From positions 248,001-312,000 of the forward strand of contig NZ_UWOS01000003.1 of assembly GCF_900604515.1 (NCBI RefSeq): a DNA stretch of 64,000 nucleotides, read 5' to 3'. The position numbers and the translations under genes were made by a program. This DNA comes from Arcanobacterium ihumii. GTDB taxonomy: Bacteria > Actinomycetota > Actinomycetes > Actinomycetales > Actinomycetaceae. Below are positions 17,213-27,687 of this stretch, in pieces. The notes beneath the pieces were generated by a model, which was not told the origin of the DNA, did not search any database, and saw only the letters and a program-made list of their open reading frames with translations. How positions within the stretch are numbered: position 1 is the first letter of the stretch; each line of letters opens with the position of its first letter.

Positions 17213-18394
17213 ATGTCTCGCTCCGCACAAAAATCACGCAGATTTAAAATAGCTGCACTGCTATTACCCGCCACGCTTTTCCTCGCAGCATGCGAATCCA
17301 CTAACTCTATGGTGGTTGAAGAATCGGGGAAAATTAACTTTACAGCTCACTTCAAGGATGATTCTGGAATGGCCACTGGATCTGGAATCAAGTGCGAGGA
17401 CATCAAGAAAGAGATGGAACTATCCAAATTTGAATCCGCAATGGTTCAAGTTCAAGATTCCTCATCGGGCAATACACTTGAATGCTCATTCAACGTTTCC
17501 GCTCCAGGAAGTGATATCTTAACCGAAACCGAAAACACTTTCATTGTAAAATTAGGAGACACTCAGGATCCCGCCTTCAACTCCGAAGATCTTGAAACGT
17601 TCAAACAGCTTGGTGTTAATTTCGCTCTCAATATTCAGATGCCTGGTGACATCGTTCGCGCAGACGGTGCCACAATCAACGGAAATACCGCTTCTTACAC
17701 AGATCCTTCCGTCCTTGGAAGCCAAATCACGGTCGAAGGAATGAAGCGCGCCGGTGCCAAGGTTGGAGATACCGCCAATGCAGAGGAAAAGGCGTCTGAT
17801 TCAAAGTCTGAAAGCGCTGACACTGAACCCGCAAAAGACACCGATACCGAAGTGTCTGACAACGAATCAAATCCCGTACCATGGATCCTTGGCGGCTTGA
17901 TCCTGCTCGGCCTTATCGGGGTGGGAGTATTCTTCCTAACCCGCAAGAAACCTAACAACAACCCTGCTCAGGGATATGGAATGAATGGACAAGCACCATT
18001 CGGACAGGCACCTTACGGTCAGCAGCCATACGATCAAAATGCAAATGGGCAAGCCCCTTACATGCAGCAGCCATATTATCAAGCAACGCAACAGCCATAT
18101 TCGAGCAACCCATCAATGCCATCGCAGAATAACTCACGATTCTCTTACGCGGAAGCACCTGCACCAACTCAGCCGATGTCGGTACCGCCTGTACAGCCTC
18201 CATACACAGGCAAACAACCACAAACTCAAACCTATCAAACCTATTCATCAGCACCTCAATCCTTCCCACAAGGAGGAGCAGGTCTTGAAAATGCACCTCA
18301 GGATCACAACGACGGGTCGCAAAATCCTGGACCGCAGACTTCAGAATCACACGATCTTGATGAGGGTTCGCAAAATCCAGGTCCACAACAGTGA
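17213..18394 (+). CDS. LppM-domain lipoprotein with TM helix and Gln/Pro/Tyr-rich tail
   Basis: A 393-residue envelope protein. The signal peptide ends in lipobox LAAC with the lipidated Cys at 27. An LppM-like region follows to about residue 185 (TAHFKDDSGMATGSGIKCED), then an acidic linker. A transmembrane helix sits at about 222-243 (PWILGGLILLGLIGVGVFFL). The low-complexity tail holds repeated GQAPYGQQPY-type units and a closing duplicated SQNPGPQ motif. A lipid anchor plus a second membrane span puts the middle domain outside and the tail in the cytoplasm. Mycobacterial LppM affects phagosome trafficking; no such role can be assumed here. The start is supported by a gggagaa ribosome site. 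Confidence 0.82.
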   Translation: MSRSAQKSRRFKIAALLLPATLFLAACESTNSMVVEESGKINFTAHFKDDSGMATGSGIKCEDIKKEMELSKFESAMVQVQDSSSGNTLECSFNVSAPGSDILTETENTFIVKLGDTQDPAFNSEDLETFKQLGVNFALNIQMPGDIVRADGATINGNTASYTDPSVLGSQITVEGMKRAGAKVGDTANAEEKASDSKSESADTEPAKDTDTEVSDNESNPVPWILGGLILLGLIGVGVFFLTRKKPNNNPAQGYGMNGQAPFGQAPYGQQPYDQNANGQAPYMQQPYYQATQQPYSSNPSMPSQNNSRFSYAEAPAPTQPMSVPPVQPPYTGKQPQTQTYQTYSSAPQSFPQGGAGLENAPQDHNDGSQNPGPQTSESHDLDEGSQNPGPQQ

Positions 18395-18415
18395 CTAATT
18401 TGAAGTAACGCTCGC

Positions 18416-18456
18416 TTTTGGGTGGGGTGGCACCGTCTTCGCCACCCCACCCAAAA
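18416..18456. terminator. Bidirectional terminator 1 of 2
   Basis: Perfect 16-bp inverted repeat, TTTTGGGTGGGGTGGC (18416-18431) against 18441-18456, with a 9-base loop. It follows the lipoprotein gene. Confidence 0.85.
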
Positions 18457-18473
18457 CCCGAGTGAGGATTGAA

Positions 18474-18523
18474 GAAGGGCTGGTGGGCGAACATCTTTCC
18501 AGATGTTCGCCCACCAGCCCTTC
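18474..18523. terminator. Bidirectional terminator 2 of 2, 23-bp stem
   Basis: Perfect 23-bp inverted repeat, arms 18474-18496 and 18501-18523, with loop ttcc. It follows purA read on the minus strand. With the preceding hairpin it forms a double terminator between convergent genes. Confidence 0.85.
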
Positions 18524-18554
18524 AATTAAGCACTTCGCTATTCCCACCCATAGA

Positions 18555-19847
<1,293 letters not shown>

Positions 19848-19999
19848 TCACGTCCTTCACGTTCACTGATTAGCAATAAGCTTAGTCGTAAAACGCTACT
19901 TGGGCGGATTTCTTCCACAGCACGCTTTACTAAGTAATGCTACCGATCCAAAAAATGAAAAGAAATATTCTTTCACAATGTGAGAGGTTGAATATCAAA

Positions 20000-20752
20000 T
20001 TACGAAATTCCAGCTGCGGTTAAATAGGTGAGAACAGCTCTAACGCGCCGATTTTCCTCTCCTGGATGCAATCCAAGTTTGAGAAATACATTGGCAACAT
20101 GCTTCGATACCGCCGCATGAGAAAGGAAAAGATAGTCTGCAATTTGCGAATTTGACATCCCCTGTGCCATCAACTCAAGCACCTCACGCTCCCTCGCAGT
20201 AAGAGCATCAAGTGCACTCCCTTTTCCTCGAATTAGTCCAGCCGCAACCTCCGGATCGATAACAATACCTCCAGCTGCAATGATTCCAAGCGAACGCATA
20301 AAGTCCGCAACGTCCGAGATTCGATCCTTAAGCAAATATCCAAGTCCACCAGTCTTATAGGAAACTTTTGAGCGGATATGGTCACCACCCATCGGTGTCA
20401 TCTCCCCAAAACCTCCAAATCCAGATACTGCTTGACCTTCTGGCGCGAACAGAGCGCTCGCGTACGACGGTGCAACATACTGGGAAAGCACCAGTACCGA
20501 CAGCTCAGGAAGTTCTTCACGAAGGTCGACGGTGGCGCGCAAACCATCATCGGTTAAGGTCGGTGGCATTCTCACATCGGTGATGAGAACGTCTATGCCA
20601 GAACTCTGAGGATCCATTAGTAGCTCACGAACTCGCTCCAACATTTCCGGAGCAGTAGTAGCAGTTCCCACAACTTCATGCCCACTGCGGTCTAAAATTC
20701 CTGCAAGCCCTTCACGGATCAAGGCAGCATCGTCAGCAAGGAAAATTTTCAT
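20000..20752 (-). CDS. NarL/LuxR-family response regulator
   Basis: A 250-residue two-component response regulator. The receiver domain has acidic residues D7/D8 and the phospho-acceptor Asp near 59 (VLITDVRMPP). Around 92-125 it carries a longer, Gly-rich insertion than usual (PEGQAVSGFGGFGEMTPMGG). The LuxR-type helix-turn-helix is at about 185-240 (LTAREREVLELMAQGMSNSQ). The ATG overlaps the stop of the histidine kinase gene by 4 bases, so the two are coupled. The pair diverges from an ABC exporter operon, its likely target. Confidence 0.92.
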   Translation of the reverse strand: MKIFLADDAALIREGLAGILDRSGHEVVGTATTAPEMLERVRELLMDPQSSGIDVLITDVRMPPTLTDDGLRATVDLREELPELSVLVLSQYVAPSYASALFAPEGQAVSGFGGFGEMTPMGGDHIRSKVSYKTGGLGYLLKDRISDVADFMRSLGIIAAGGIVIDPEVAAGLIRGKGSALDALTAREREVLELMAQGMSNSQIADYLFLSHAAVSKHVANVFLKLGLHPGEENRRVRAVLTYLTAAGIS

Positions 20753-21492
20753 TCGACGAACCCCATCTCAGACGTGTTGATTCCAGATTCTCCACGAAAC
20801 AAAAGTAATGGTAATGAAGCAGAAACCGTCGTTGGACCTTCACTCGGGGAGGATACTTCGAGGGTTCCGCCAAAAGCAGCGAGGCGTTCACGCAAACCTG
20901 CTAGCCCGCCGCCTTCAACAATTTTTGCCCCACCCCGACCTGTGTCTACCACCGAGATACGGAGCGAATCACTCACGGTAAGTAACACACTTGCCTCGGC
21001 TTCAGGTTCATGCTTAGCCACATTTGTGAGGGCTTCCGTCACCAAAAAATAGGCTGCCGCAATTACGCCTTCTGGTAGCCTTGGGAGAGGATGCGGCACA
21101 ACCACATTGACTGGAACTGGAGTTCGTTCCGCTACGTCACGAACCGCTGCCTCTAGGCCGCGATCGCTAAGAATTTTTGGATGAATACCATTCACAGTCG
21201 CACGCAGAGCTTTCAAACCCAATTGCGAGGAATTTTTTGCACGCTCCAAAATACCAGGCAGATCAGCCAACTCAGGTGGGAGATTCGTAGTGCTATCGAG
21301 GACTAGTTGAGCTTCACCGATCGCCATTCCAGACGCCACGATATATTGCTGCGCTCCATCGTGCAGATCACGTTCAATTCGTCGGCGTTCGATCTCGAAA
21401 GCATCAACAATTTCACGCCGCGAACGTGACAATTCTTCAATCTGCGAAGCCAGAGCATGAGCATTTACACGCCTCTTTTTTCGCCACTTCAT
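20749..21492 (-). CDS. Soluble NarL-type sensor histidine kinase
   Basis: A 247-residue kinase with the HisKA_3 motif IERDLHDGAQQ (phospho-acceptor His near 44) and an ATPase domain (LVTEALTNVAKH for the N-box; DTGRGGAKIVEGGGLAGLRE for the G-boxes). Before the kinase core it has only a short basic and coiled N-terminus. There is no transmembrane or sensor domain, so it would sense in the cytoplasm or through a partner such as the adjacent ABC permease. An aggaggttgcc ribosome site precedes the ATG at 21492. It is coupled to the response regulator gene. Confidence 0.9.
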   Translation of the reverse strand: MKWRKKRRVNAHALASQIEELSRSRREIVDAFEIERRRIERDLHDGAQQYIVASGMAIGEAQLVLDSTTNLPPELADLPGILERAKNSSQLGLKALRATVNGIHPKILSDRGLEAAVRDVAERTPVPVNVVVPHPLPRLPEGVIAAAYFLVTEALTNVAKHEPEAEASVLLTVSDSLRISVVDTGRGGAKIVEGGGLAGLRERLAAFGGTLEVSSPSEGPTTVSASLPLLLFRGESGINTSEMGFVE

Positions 21493-21542
21493 GGCAACCT
21501 CCTCTCTCCTCAGAAAAGGCTACCAGCCCCAATCAGCTAGAA

Positions 21543-21560
21543 GGTAGAGCTAGCTCTACC
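21543..21560. promoter_or_regulatory. 18-bp perfect palindrome between TCS and ABC operons
   Basis: GGTAGAGCTAGCTCTACC is a perfect 18-base palindrome midway in the 126-base divergent gap, 50 bases from the kinase start and 58 from the ABC start. Its symmetry and position fit a binding site for the LuxR-type response regulator dimer. Binding is inferred, not shown. Confidence 0.55.
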
Positions 21561-21618
21561 GTAAAGTCGGGATTGAGCACCATTTCCTTGGCACGTCACG
21601 GTAGGTTTAATTACTGAT

Positions 21619-22362
21619 ATGAGCACAAACGCAATACATACACAAGCAAATATCTATCAATCAAAAACCGCGCCAGCCCTACTCGAAACAAATGCCGTCG
21701 TTAAGGCATACGGAGACGTCCATGCACTCGCCGGTATCGACGTAACAATCAATTCCGGTGAAATCGTTGCCATCATGGGCCCATCCGGATCGGGTAAATC
21801 AACTCTTCTCCACGTCCTTTCGGGAATCCTTTTACCCGATTCAGGATCGGTTCGGCTCGGTGGCGATGAGCTCACGTCATTGTCCGACGCCGACCGCTCA
21901 CGTTTACGACGTACGCATTTCGGTTTCGTTTTCCAAGATGGTCAACTCGTTCCCGAACTCACTGCACGCGAAAACGTTGCACTTCCCCTCCTTCTCAATG
22001 GAGCTTCCCGAAATAAGGCAATTGCTCAGGCAGAAGAATGGCTGACTCGAATGGGTGTAGGAGACCAGGCCAAAAAGCGCCCCGGTCAAATGTCCGGCGG
22101 TCAAGCACAACGAGTTGCTATTGCCCGTGCACTAGTTCACGAACCTGACGTGGTTTTTGCCGACGAACCAACCGGCGCACTTGACCAAGCTACCGGGCAT
22201 GAAACCATGCAGGTATTGACCAGCACCTGCGCCAAACGCGGCATGACGCTCGTCGTCATCACCCACGATGTTAAGGTAGCTGGTTGGTGCCGTCGGCTCA
22301 TCGAAATTCGGGATGGATTGATCCACACAGATCGCTCCATCAGTACTCCTGAAAACCGCTGA
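21619..22362 (+). CDS. MacB/LolD-type ABC transporter ATPase
   Basis: A 247-residue nucleotide-binding subunit. Walker A is MGPSGSGKST (about 53-62). The LolD/MacB-type Q-loop FVFQDGQLVPELTARENVAL, signature MSGGQAQRVAIARAL, Walker B VVFADEPTGALD and switch His in VVITHDVKVA are all present. It pairs with the FtsX-like permease encoded 10 bases downstream. Such pairs export antimicrobial peptides, lipoproteins or lipids, or act as sensors for a neighbouring two-component system, which fits the divergent kinase/regulator genes. Confidence 0.93.
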   Translation: MSTNAIHTQANIYQSKTAPALLETNAVVKAYGDVHALAGIDVTINSGEIVAIMGPSGSGKSTLLHVLSGILLPDSGSVRLGGDELTSLSDADRSRLRRTHFGFVFQDGQLVPELTARENVALPLLLNGASRNKAIAQAEEWLTRMGVGDQAKKRPGQMSGGQAQRVAIARALVHEPDVVFADEPTGALDQATGHETMQVLTSTCAKRGMTLVVITHDVKVAGWCRRLIEIRDGLIHTDRSISTPENR

Positions 22363-22372
22363 GGAGAGCTTC

Positions 22373-23785
22373 ATGAACACCTTAAGCATCGCTCTTTCGC
22401 TCTCCCGAGCACGCCTCAAGTCCTCAAAAAACGCCGGCTTCCTTGATGCCATGATGCTACTCGCCTTCACGGTTTCATCGTGGCTAACTATCACAACCTT
22501 TGCCGGCGTATGGATGTTCATCCAGCGTCAAGACACCGTAGGAGTTGATCTGTCCCTAATCTACGACGTCGACCCTGAAGTTTTCGAAGGTATAGGAGCC
22601 ATCTACGTTGGTCTTTCAGTACTTGCGCTTTCTCTCCTTATCTTCCCCCTTCTATCGCTCGGAATCGCCGCCACTCAACTCGGGGCCAACGGACGCTCTC
22701 ACAGACTCGCATCAATTCGTTTAATTGGTATGACGGCAGGGCAGGTCACCTTAATGACGATTTTTGAAACTCTTGTTTTATCCACTATCGGATATTTCCT
22801 TGGCGTCATTCTTTACTTCATCTCTATCCCCTTCTGGCAAAAACTTAGCTTTCAAAGTCTTCGGGTACTACCCACCGAAATGATGCTTCCATGGTGGGGA
22901 TTTGTTGGAATCTTCTTCCTTATATCGGTTCTCGCCATGCTTGCATCAATCTTTGGACTGCGTAAGGTGTCAATTTCTCCACTCGGAGTTGCTAAACGAG
23001 AGGCTGCTGCATCGGTGAAAATTTGGCGCGTAGTAATCCTTGTTATTGGCTTCGGAGTAATTGTCTTCGCTACCTCAAGATTCTCTCCTCTCGATGCTTC
23101 AACCACCCAATATCTGTCCATGGCAATAGTGATTCTTGCATTCTTCGGAGGAACCTCACTGGCTGGCCCGTTCTTCATCCAGACGCTGGCGCGTCCTCTA
23201 ACCCGAACAGGACGCACAGCCCAGCTCATCGCAGCTCGCCGAATTATCGATAATCCGAAGACGACGTGGCGAAACGTTGCCGCAGTATCACTAATGGCGT
23301 TGATGGTTTCATTCGTGGTGTTCAACGTTAGCTTCTCATTCGAAGGACGACCAAATAAAACCCGTGAACAACAGATTCAGCTTTTAACCCAACAGGTTAT
23401 GTTGGAGGACATCATCCAAGGAACAATCATTGCTTTCGGCATCGCCTTGATTATCAGTTGTATCTCTACCTTGATTCACCAGGCATCAGATGTAATCGAT
23501 CGCAAAGACGAAACTCAGGCACTTGTACATCTAGGAATGCCACTTGGAACACTTACCAAAGCCCGGCTGATTCAGGTGATTGCACCAATGCTTTTGATGC
23601 TTGTTATCGCTACCGGTCTGGGTATTTCCCCTGGACTACTCAATGGAGTTCGCCCACCGGCACACAACATCGCACTGATGTCTGCGCTCCTCGGAATCGG
23701 TCTACTGGCAAGTATCTTGTCCGTTGTTTTCACCGCACCGATTCAAAATGCGTTGGTAAAGACCCACCACCGCCGAAACGACTAA
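22373..23785 (+). CDS. FtsX-like ABC transporter permease
   Basis: A 470-residue membrane protein with about eight hydrophobic helices in two FtsX-like repeats. The first spans about 23-205 and the second, introduced by RTAQLIAARRIIDNPKTTWR, runs from about 283 to 470. The duplicated arrangement with a modest extracellular loop resembles bacitracin-type or BceB-like exporters. The ribosome site gaggagag precedes the ATG at 22373. It is co-transcribed with the ATPase gene. The exported substrate is unknown. Confidence 0.88.
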   Translation: MNTLSIALSLSRARLKSSKNAGFLDAMMLLAFTVSSWLTITTFAGVWMFIQRQDTVGVDLSLIYDVDPEVFEGIGAIYVGLSVLALSLLIFPLLSLGIAATQLGANGRSHRLASIRLIGMTAGQVTLMTIFETLVLSTIGYFLGVILYFISIPFWQKLSFQSLRVLPTEMMLPWWGFVGIFFLISVLAMLASIFGLRKVSISPLGVAKREAAASVKIWRVVILVIGFGVIVFATSRFSPLDASTTQYLSMAIVILAFFGGTSLAGPFFIQTLARPLTRTGRTAQLIAARRIIDNPKTTWRNVAAVSLMALMVSFVVFNVSFSFEGRPNKTREQQIQLLTQQVMLEDIIQGTIIAFGIALIISCISTLIHQASDVIDRKDETQALVHLGMPLGTLTKARLIQVIAPMLLMLVIATGLGISPGLLNGVRPPAHNIALMSALLGIGLLASILSVVFTAPIQNALVKTHHRRND

Positions 23786-23818
23786 TCGATTCCCTGATAA
23801 GAGACTCTTAAAATGGAA

Positions 23819-23866
23819 AAGCAAGGGGAGGGCTTCATTCATATGAATGAAGCCCTCCCCTTGCTT
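23819..23866. terminator. Bidirectional terminator, 48-base perfect palindrome
   Basis: Positions 23819-23866 form a perfect palindrome with 24-base arms and no spacer (centre CATATG). It lies between the convergent permease and fbaA genes and ends in T-rich sequence in both directions. Confidence 0.85.
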
Positions 23867-23946
23867 ATTTTGGGCAAAATCAAGAACCGATTACATGATC
23901 CCCAATCTTAAAAACCAGTGAGAAACACTAGGTTCTGAATCCAAAA

Positions 23947-24972
23947 TTACTTAAGCTTAGTTCCCACCGAGCCGAGGCGCTCACATGCTTCAAGAACACG
24001 TGCAGCCATACCAGCTTCAGCAACCTTGCCCCAAGCGCGTGGATCGTACTGCTTCTTGTTTCCAACTTCGCCGTCAATCTTCAGAACGCCGTCGTAGTTC
24101 TTGAACATCCAATCAGCAACTGGACGGGAGAATGCATACTGGGTGTCAGTGTCAACATTCATCTTGATAACGCCGTTAGCAACTGCAGTTGCAATTTCTT
24201 CTGCGGTTGAACCGGAACCACCATGCATAACGAGATCGAATGGACGATCGCCGGCGTTGAACTTCGCACCTACTGCCTCCTGGATCTCACCGAGGATCTC
24301 TGGACGGAGCTTAACTGCACCTGGCTTGTAAACACCGTGAACGTTTCCAAAGGTAAGAGCGGTGATGTAACGGCCCTTCTCGCCTAGACCAAGAGCCTCA
24401 ACGGTCTTGATGCCATCTTCAGCGGTGGTGTAAAGCTTCTCGTTGATTTCTGCCTTTACGCCGTCTTCTTCTCCACCAACAACACCAATCTCGATTTCGA
24501 GGATTGTATGAGCAGCCTGGGAAAGCTCAAGAAGCTCTTGTGCAATAACGAGGTTTTCGTCGAGCGGAACAGCCGAGCCATCCCACATGTGCGACTGGAA
24601 GAATGGATCACGTCCAGCCTTAACTTCCTCCGCTTCGAGCTCCATAATTGGACGAATCCAGGAGTCAATGTTCTGCTTCGCGCAGTGATCGGTGTGGAGA
24701 GCAACGGTAACTGGGTAGTTCTTTGCAACTTCACGTGCATATGCAGCCATAGCGAGCGAACCAGCAACGCGGTCCTTGATCGTTGATCCTGCCCAGTACT
24801 CAGCTCCACCTACAGATACCTGGATAATTCCATCGGATTCAGCTTCGGCGAAACCCTGCAATGCCGCCGTAAGGGTTTGCGATGAGGTTACGTTGATTGC
24901 TGGATATGCAAACTTTTCGCGCTTAGCGCGGTCAAGCATTTCTGCATAAACTTCTGGGGTTGCGATTGCCAC
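23947..24972 (-). CDS. fbaA: Class II fructose-bisphosphate aldolase
   Basis: Zinc-dependent aldolase that interconverts fructose-1,6-bisphosphate with dihydroxyacetone phosphate and glyceraldehyde-3-phosphate in glycolysis and gluconeogenesis. The 341 residues have the class IIa hallmarks: ALHTDHCAKQNIDSW, with the metal-binding His and catalytic Asp, and EIEIGVVGGEEDGV. GNVHGVYKPG and HGGSGSTAEEI carry further zinc ligands and the phosphate site. It stands alone with its terminator shared with the ABC operon. Confidence 0.97.
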   Translation of the reverse strand: MAIATPEVYAEMLDRAKREKFAYPAINVTSSQTLTAALQGFAEAESDGIIQVSVGGAEYWAGSTIKDRVAGSLAMAAYAREVAKNYPVTVALHTDHCAKQNIDSWIRPIMELEAEEVKAGRDPFFQSHMWDGSAVPLDENLVIAQELLELSQAAHTILEIEIGVVGGEEDGVKAEINEKLYTTAEDGIKTVEALGLGEKGRYITALTFGNVHGVYKPGAVKLRPEILGEIQEAVGAKFNAGDRPFDLVMHGGSGSTAEEIATAVANGVIKMNVDTDTQYAFSRPVADWMFKNYDGVLKIDGEVGNKKQYDPRAWGKVAEAGMAARVLEACERLGSVGTKLK

Positions 24973-25154
24973 GAAAAACTCCTTCGTAAGTGGAATGAGA
25001 ACACCTTAAGTATTCCACTTAAAGCGCTTCAGTAATAGGTACATAGACCCTAACTAGATCCTAGCACTTCATCTAAATATCAACGTATTGCTACACATAA
25101 CTCCACCTGATTCCTCAAGCAGCGCATCAATGTTCCCTTCTAATTCAAAAAGCA

Positions 25155-25183
25155 TTGACTTTCCGATACGCTAACGTTGTTAC
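25155..25183 (+). promoter_or_regulatory. Possible fixC promoter
   Basis: TTGACT at 25155-25160, a 17-base spacer and TGTTAC at 25178-25183, 22 bases before the fixC start. The -35 is good and the -10 weak. Confidence 0.35.
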
Positions 25184-25204
25184 CGATGAGACGAAAGAAT
25201 TGCA

Positions 25205-26563
25205 ATGACTCAACCTACCAACCAAGAGCCAGACTTTGACGTAATTGTTATCGGTGCCGGCATCGCTGGATGCGTTGCCGCCTACGAACTGGCAAACGCT
25301 GGCCACTCAGTTGCCCTGATTGAGCGCGGGGACGCACCTGGCTCGAAGAACCTCTCTGGCGGCGTTCTTTATTCGCGAGTCATGGAAGAAATCTTCCCAA
25401 ACTTCCTAAAAGACGCTCCAATCGAACGCATAATTACTCGCAATGTTCTTTCTTTCCTTAACACTCGGTCGCACGTCAACATTGACTATTGGGATGCTCG
25501 ATTGGGAGATCCAGTCAATGCCGTCACCGTTTTGCGTGCCAAACTCGACGCATGGCTCGCGGACCAAGCCGAAGAAGCAGGGGCAACGGTTCTTCCCGGA
25601 GTCAAAGTCGATGCGTTACTTCGCGAGGATGATCAAGTAGTTGGAATTCGCGCTGGCGACGAAGACCTTCGAGCAAACATCGTTATCGCTGCCGACGGCG
25701 TTAACTCCTTTATCGCCCGGGAGGTAGGCTTACGTAAGAAAGAGCCATCTAAGCACCTCGCCGTCGGAGTAAAATCCGTGATCGGTCTGCCCAGTACAGT
25801 TATTGAAGATCGCTTCAACCTTGGTAGAGCAGTCCTTACCAAAGCCGATGACGCAAACACCACAAAATCTGAGCTTAAAGATGGCGTCGCTTTCGCCGTC
25901 GTCGGAGATGCTACCCAAGGTGTTGCAGGCGGAGGCTTTATCTACACCAACGAAGATTCCGTCTCGATCGGGGTGGTTCTACGCCTAGATGACCTTGTTG
26001 ACAAGGGGCTAAGCTCAACCGAAATTCACGATGCGTTCTTAGCACATCCAGCCGTCGCACCCTATATTCGCGACGGAAAACTGCTCGAATATGGTTGCCA
26101 CATGACCATCGAAGACGGTCCTGCCATGGCGAAGCACGATTTAACCTTGCCTGGTCTGATGGTCATTGGGGACGCCGCTGGATTTACCCTCAACACTGGA
26201 ATGACTATTCGTGGCATGGACTTGGCCGCGCAATCCGCTCGCTCTGCTGCTCGTGCTGCCAGCGAAGCACTTGAAAAGAAGGACTTTTCCTTGGAGTCCA
26301 TGAATCTATATCTAGCTTTCGCCAATGATTCTTGGCTTGGTAAAGATATGTCCACTTATCAGGGAGCTCCGGCATTCTTAGAAAATCCGCGACTTTACAA
26401 GGATTACGGCCCATTCCTCGCCAATATTTTCCACGAGCTCTACAACATCAACCTTCAGCCCCGGAAGAAAGTGAAGAAAGTTGTTCAGTCGGTATTTAAA
26501 AAATCAGGCTTGAAAGTAAAGACTGTCGTTAAAGACGCACTTGCCGCTATTCGAGCACTGTGA
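25205..26563 (+). CDS. fixC: FixC-type electron-transfer flavoprotein quinone oxidoreductase
   Basis: A 452-residue FAD protein of the FixC/ETF-QO family. The N-terminal dinucleotide site is VIGAGIAGCVAAYELANAGH, followed by KNLSGGVLY. The second FAD motif GLMVIGDAAGFTLNTGMTIRGMD lies near 317-340. Such proteins pass electrons from an electron-transfer flavoprotein (FixAB) to quinone or, in bifurcating systems, to other acceptors. No C-terminal iron-sulfur domain is present because FixX is separate, encoded just downstream. FixA and FixB are not in the window, so partners must be elsewhere or differ. Confidence 0.9.
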   Translation: MTQPTNQEPDFDVIVIGAGIAGCVAAYELANAGHSVALIERGDAPGSKNLSGGVLYSRVMEEIFPNFLKDAPIERIITRNVLSFLNTRSHVNIDYWDARLGDPVNAVTVLRAKLDAWLADQAEEAGATVLPGVKVDALLREDDQVVGIRAGDEDLRANIVIAADGVNSFIAREVGLRKKEPSKHLAVGVKSVIGLPSTVIEDRFNLGRAVLTKADDANTTKSELKDGVAFAVVGDATQGVAGGGFIYTNEDSVSIGVVLRLDDLVDKGLSSTEIHDAFLAHPAVAPYIRDGKLLEYGCHMTIEDGPAMAKHDLTLPGLMVIGDAAGFTLNTGMTIRGMDLAAQSARSAARAASEALEKKDFSLESMNLYLAFANDSWLGKDMSTYQGAPAFLENPRLYKDYGPFLANIFHELYNINLQPRKKVKKVVQSVFKKSGLKVKTVVKDALAAIRAL

Positions 26564-26615
26564 GAGCGCTGGTCACTTACCAAATAGATTTCCGAAAGCG
26601 TAAAGGACACAACCG

Positions 26616-26888
26616 ATGGAAAATCGACTCGCACAAACCCACTTTGAGCTCGACGATGAATATGGACATATCGAAGTCAATCAAGAAGCCGTTCGCGAAG
26701 CAGGGATTGGTGACGCACTTATTAACGTCTGCCCGGCCAACGTGTATTCGCGTATGGCAAACGGAGATATCGACGCAGAATATGCGGCTTGCCTAGAATG
26801 TGGATCGTGCCGGCAGATCACCCCAGAAGGCACGCTCACCTGGCATTATCCGCGCGGTGGCTTCGGGGTACGCTTCCTTCAAGGCTAG
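26616..26888 (+). CDS. fixX: FixX ferredoxin-like protein
   Basis: A 90-residue ferredoxin-like partner of FixC. One cluster site is visible: VCPANVYSRM (Cys near 39) plus CLECGSCRQI (Cys near 59, 62 and 65). The C-terminal WHYPRGGFGVRFLQG is the usual FixX ending. It would shuttle electrons to or from FixC. It lies 52 bases after fixC with an aaaggac ribosome site, so the two form an operon. Confidence 0.92.
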   Translation: MENRLAQTHFELDDEYGHIEVNQEAVREAGIGDALINVCPANVYSRMANGDIDAEYAACLECGSCRQITPEGTLTWHYPRGGFGVRFLQG

Positions 26889-26967
26889 GCAGAAACTTTT
26901 TGTTAGTTGAGTACATCGCTAACCAACTTCGCGGCACACAAGATCATTTTTGCGAACCGCAAAGTAA

Positions 26968-27687
26968 TCAAGCTCGGTACTGAGCAATCCACCAATGCAT
27001 TGCAATCGCCGCGGCAGCCGCAACGTTCATCGAACGAGTCGAGCCAAATTGCGGGATAAATACGGCTTTTTCACAACGGTCAAGCAATTCGGGCGAAATA
27101 CCATTCGACTCCTGACCGAAAACCAGCAAGCAACGCTGTGGCAACTCGGTTTTCTCAATCTGAGTTGAGCCTTCCATATTATCTACGGCAACAACTTCAT
27201 AACCGTTTTCCACTGCCCACGCAAATAGATCAGCTGGATCTGGGTGATGATGAACATGCATATAACGGTCTGTCACCATCGCACCGCGGCGATTCCATTT
27301 CTTCTTGCCGACCACGTGCACAGCACCAACATTAAAAGCGTTTCCCGTTCGCACAATTGAGCCGATGTTAAGGTCATGCTCTAGGTTTTCAATCGCAATA
27401 TGGAGCTCAGATCGTGAAGTATCGAGATCTTCCTTAATTGCCTCGAGTGTCCAGTAGCGGTATTTATCGACCACGTTGCGTCGATCTCCGCTCTCGAGGA
27501 GTTCGGGATCAAATTTCGGATCGCTCGGCCACTCACCCTCCCACGGCCCGACGCCTGGAGACTGCGTCTGGTAGTTAGGGTCGTTCTGGTCAATTCGTAG
27601 TTTTTCTTTCGATACCTCTGGAGCATTCGTAGCTTGGTCGAGGTGTTCGACAGCGTCTTTGGTGACGGGAGATGGCGTCGTCATCAT
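26968..27687 (-). CDS. SpoU/TrmH-family RNA 2'-O-methyltransferase
   Basis: A 239-residue SPOUT methyltransferase. The knot motifs are ENLEHDLNIGSIVRTGNAF (motif 1), VFGQESNGISPELLDRC (motif 2) and IPQFGSTRSMNVAAAAAIAM (motif 3), which bind S-adenosylmethionine. About 85 hydrophilic residues precede the domain. It probably methylates ribose in tRNA or rRNA; the target cannot be set from sequence. Its ATG overlaps the stop of the SDR gene by 4 bases on the same strand, so the two are coupled. Confidence 0.88.
   Translation of the reverse strand: MMTTPSPVTKDAVEHLDQATNAPEVSKEKLRIDQNDPNYQTQSPGVGPWEGEWPSDPKFDPELLESGDRRNVVDKYRYWTLEAIKEDLDTSRSELHIAIENLEHDLNIGSIVRTGNAFNVGAVHVVGKKKWNRRGAMVTDRYMHVHHHPDPADLFAWAVENGYEVVAVDNMEGSTQIEKTELPQRCLLVFGQESNGISPELLDRCEKAVFIPQFGSTRSMNVAAAAAIAMHWWIAQYRA

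Noticed and set aside
18416-18523. Tandem hairpins read as a CRISPR-like array
   Set aside because: The two inverted repeats differ in sequence, have no spacers or cas genes, and lie exactly between convergent gene ends.
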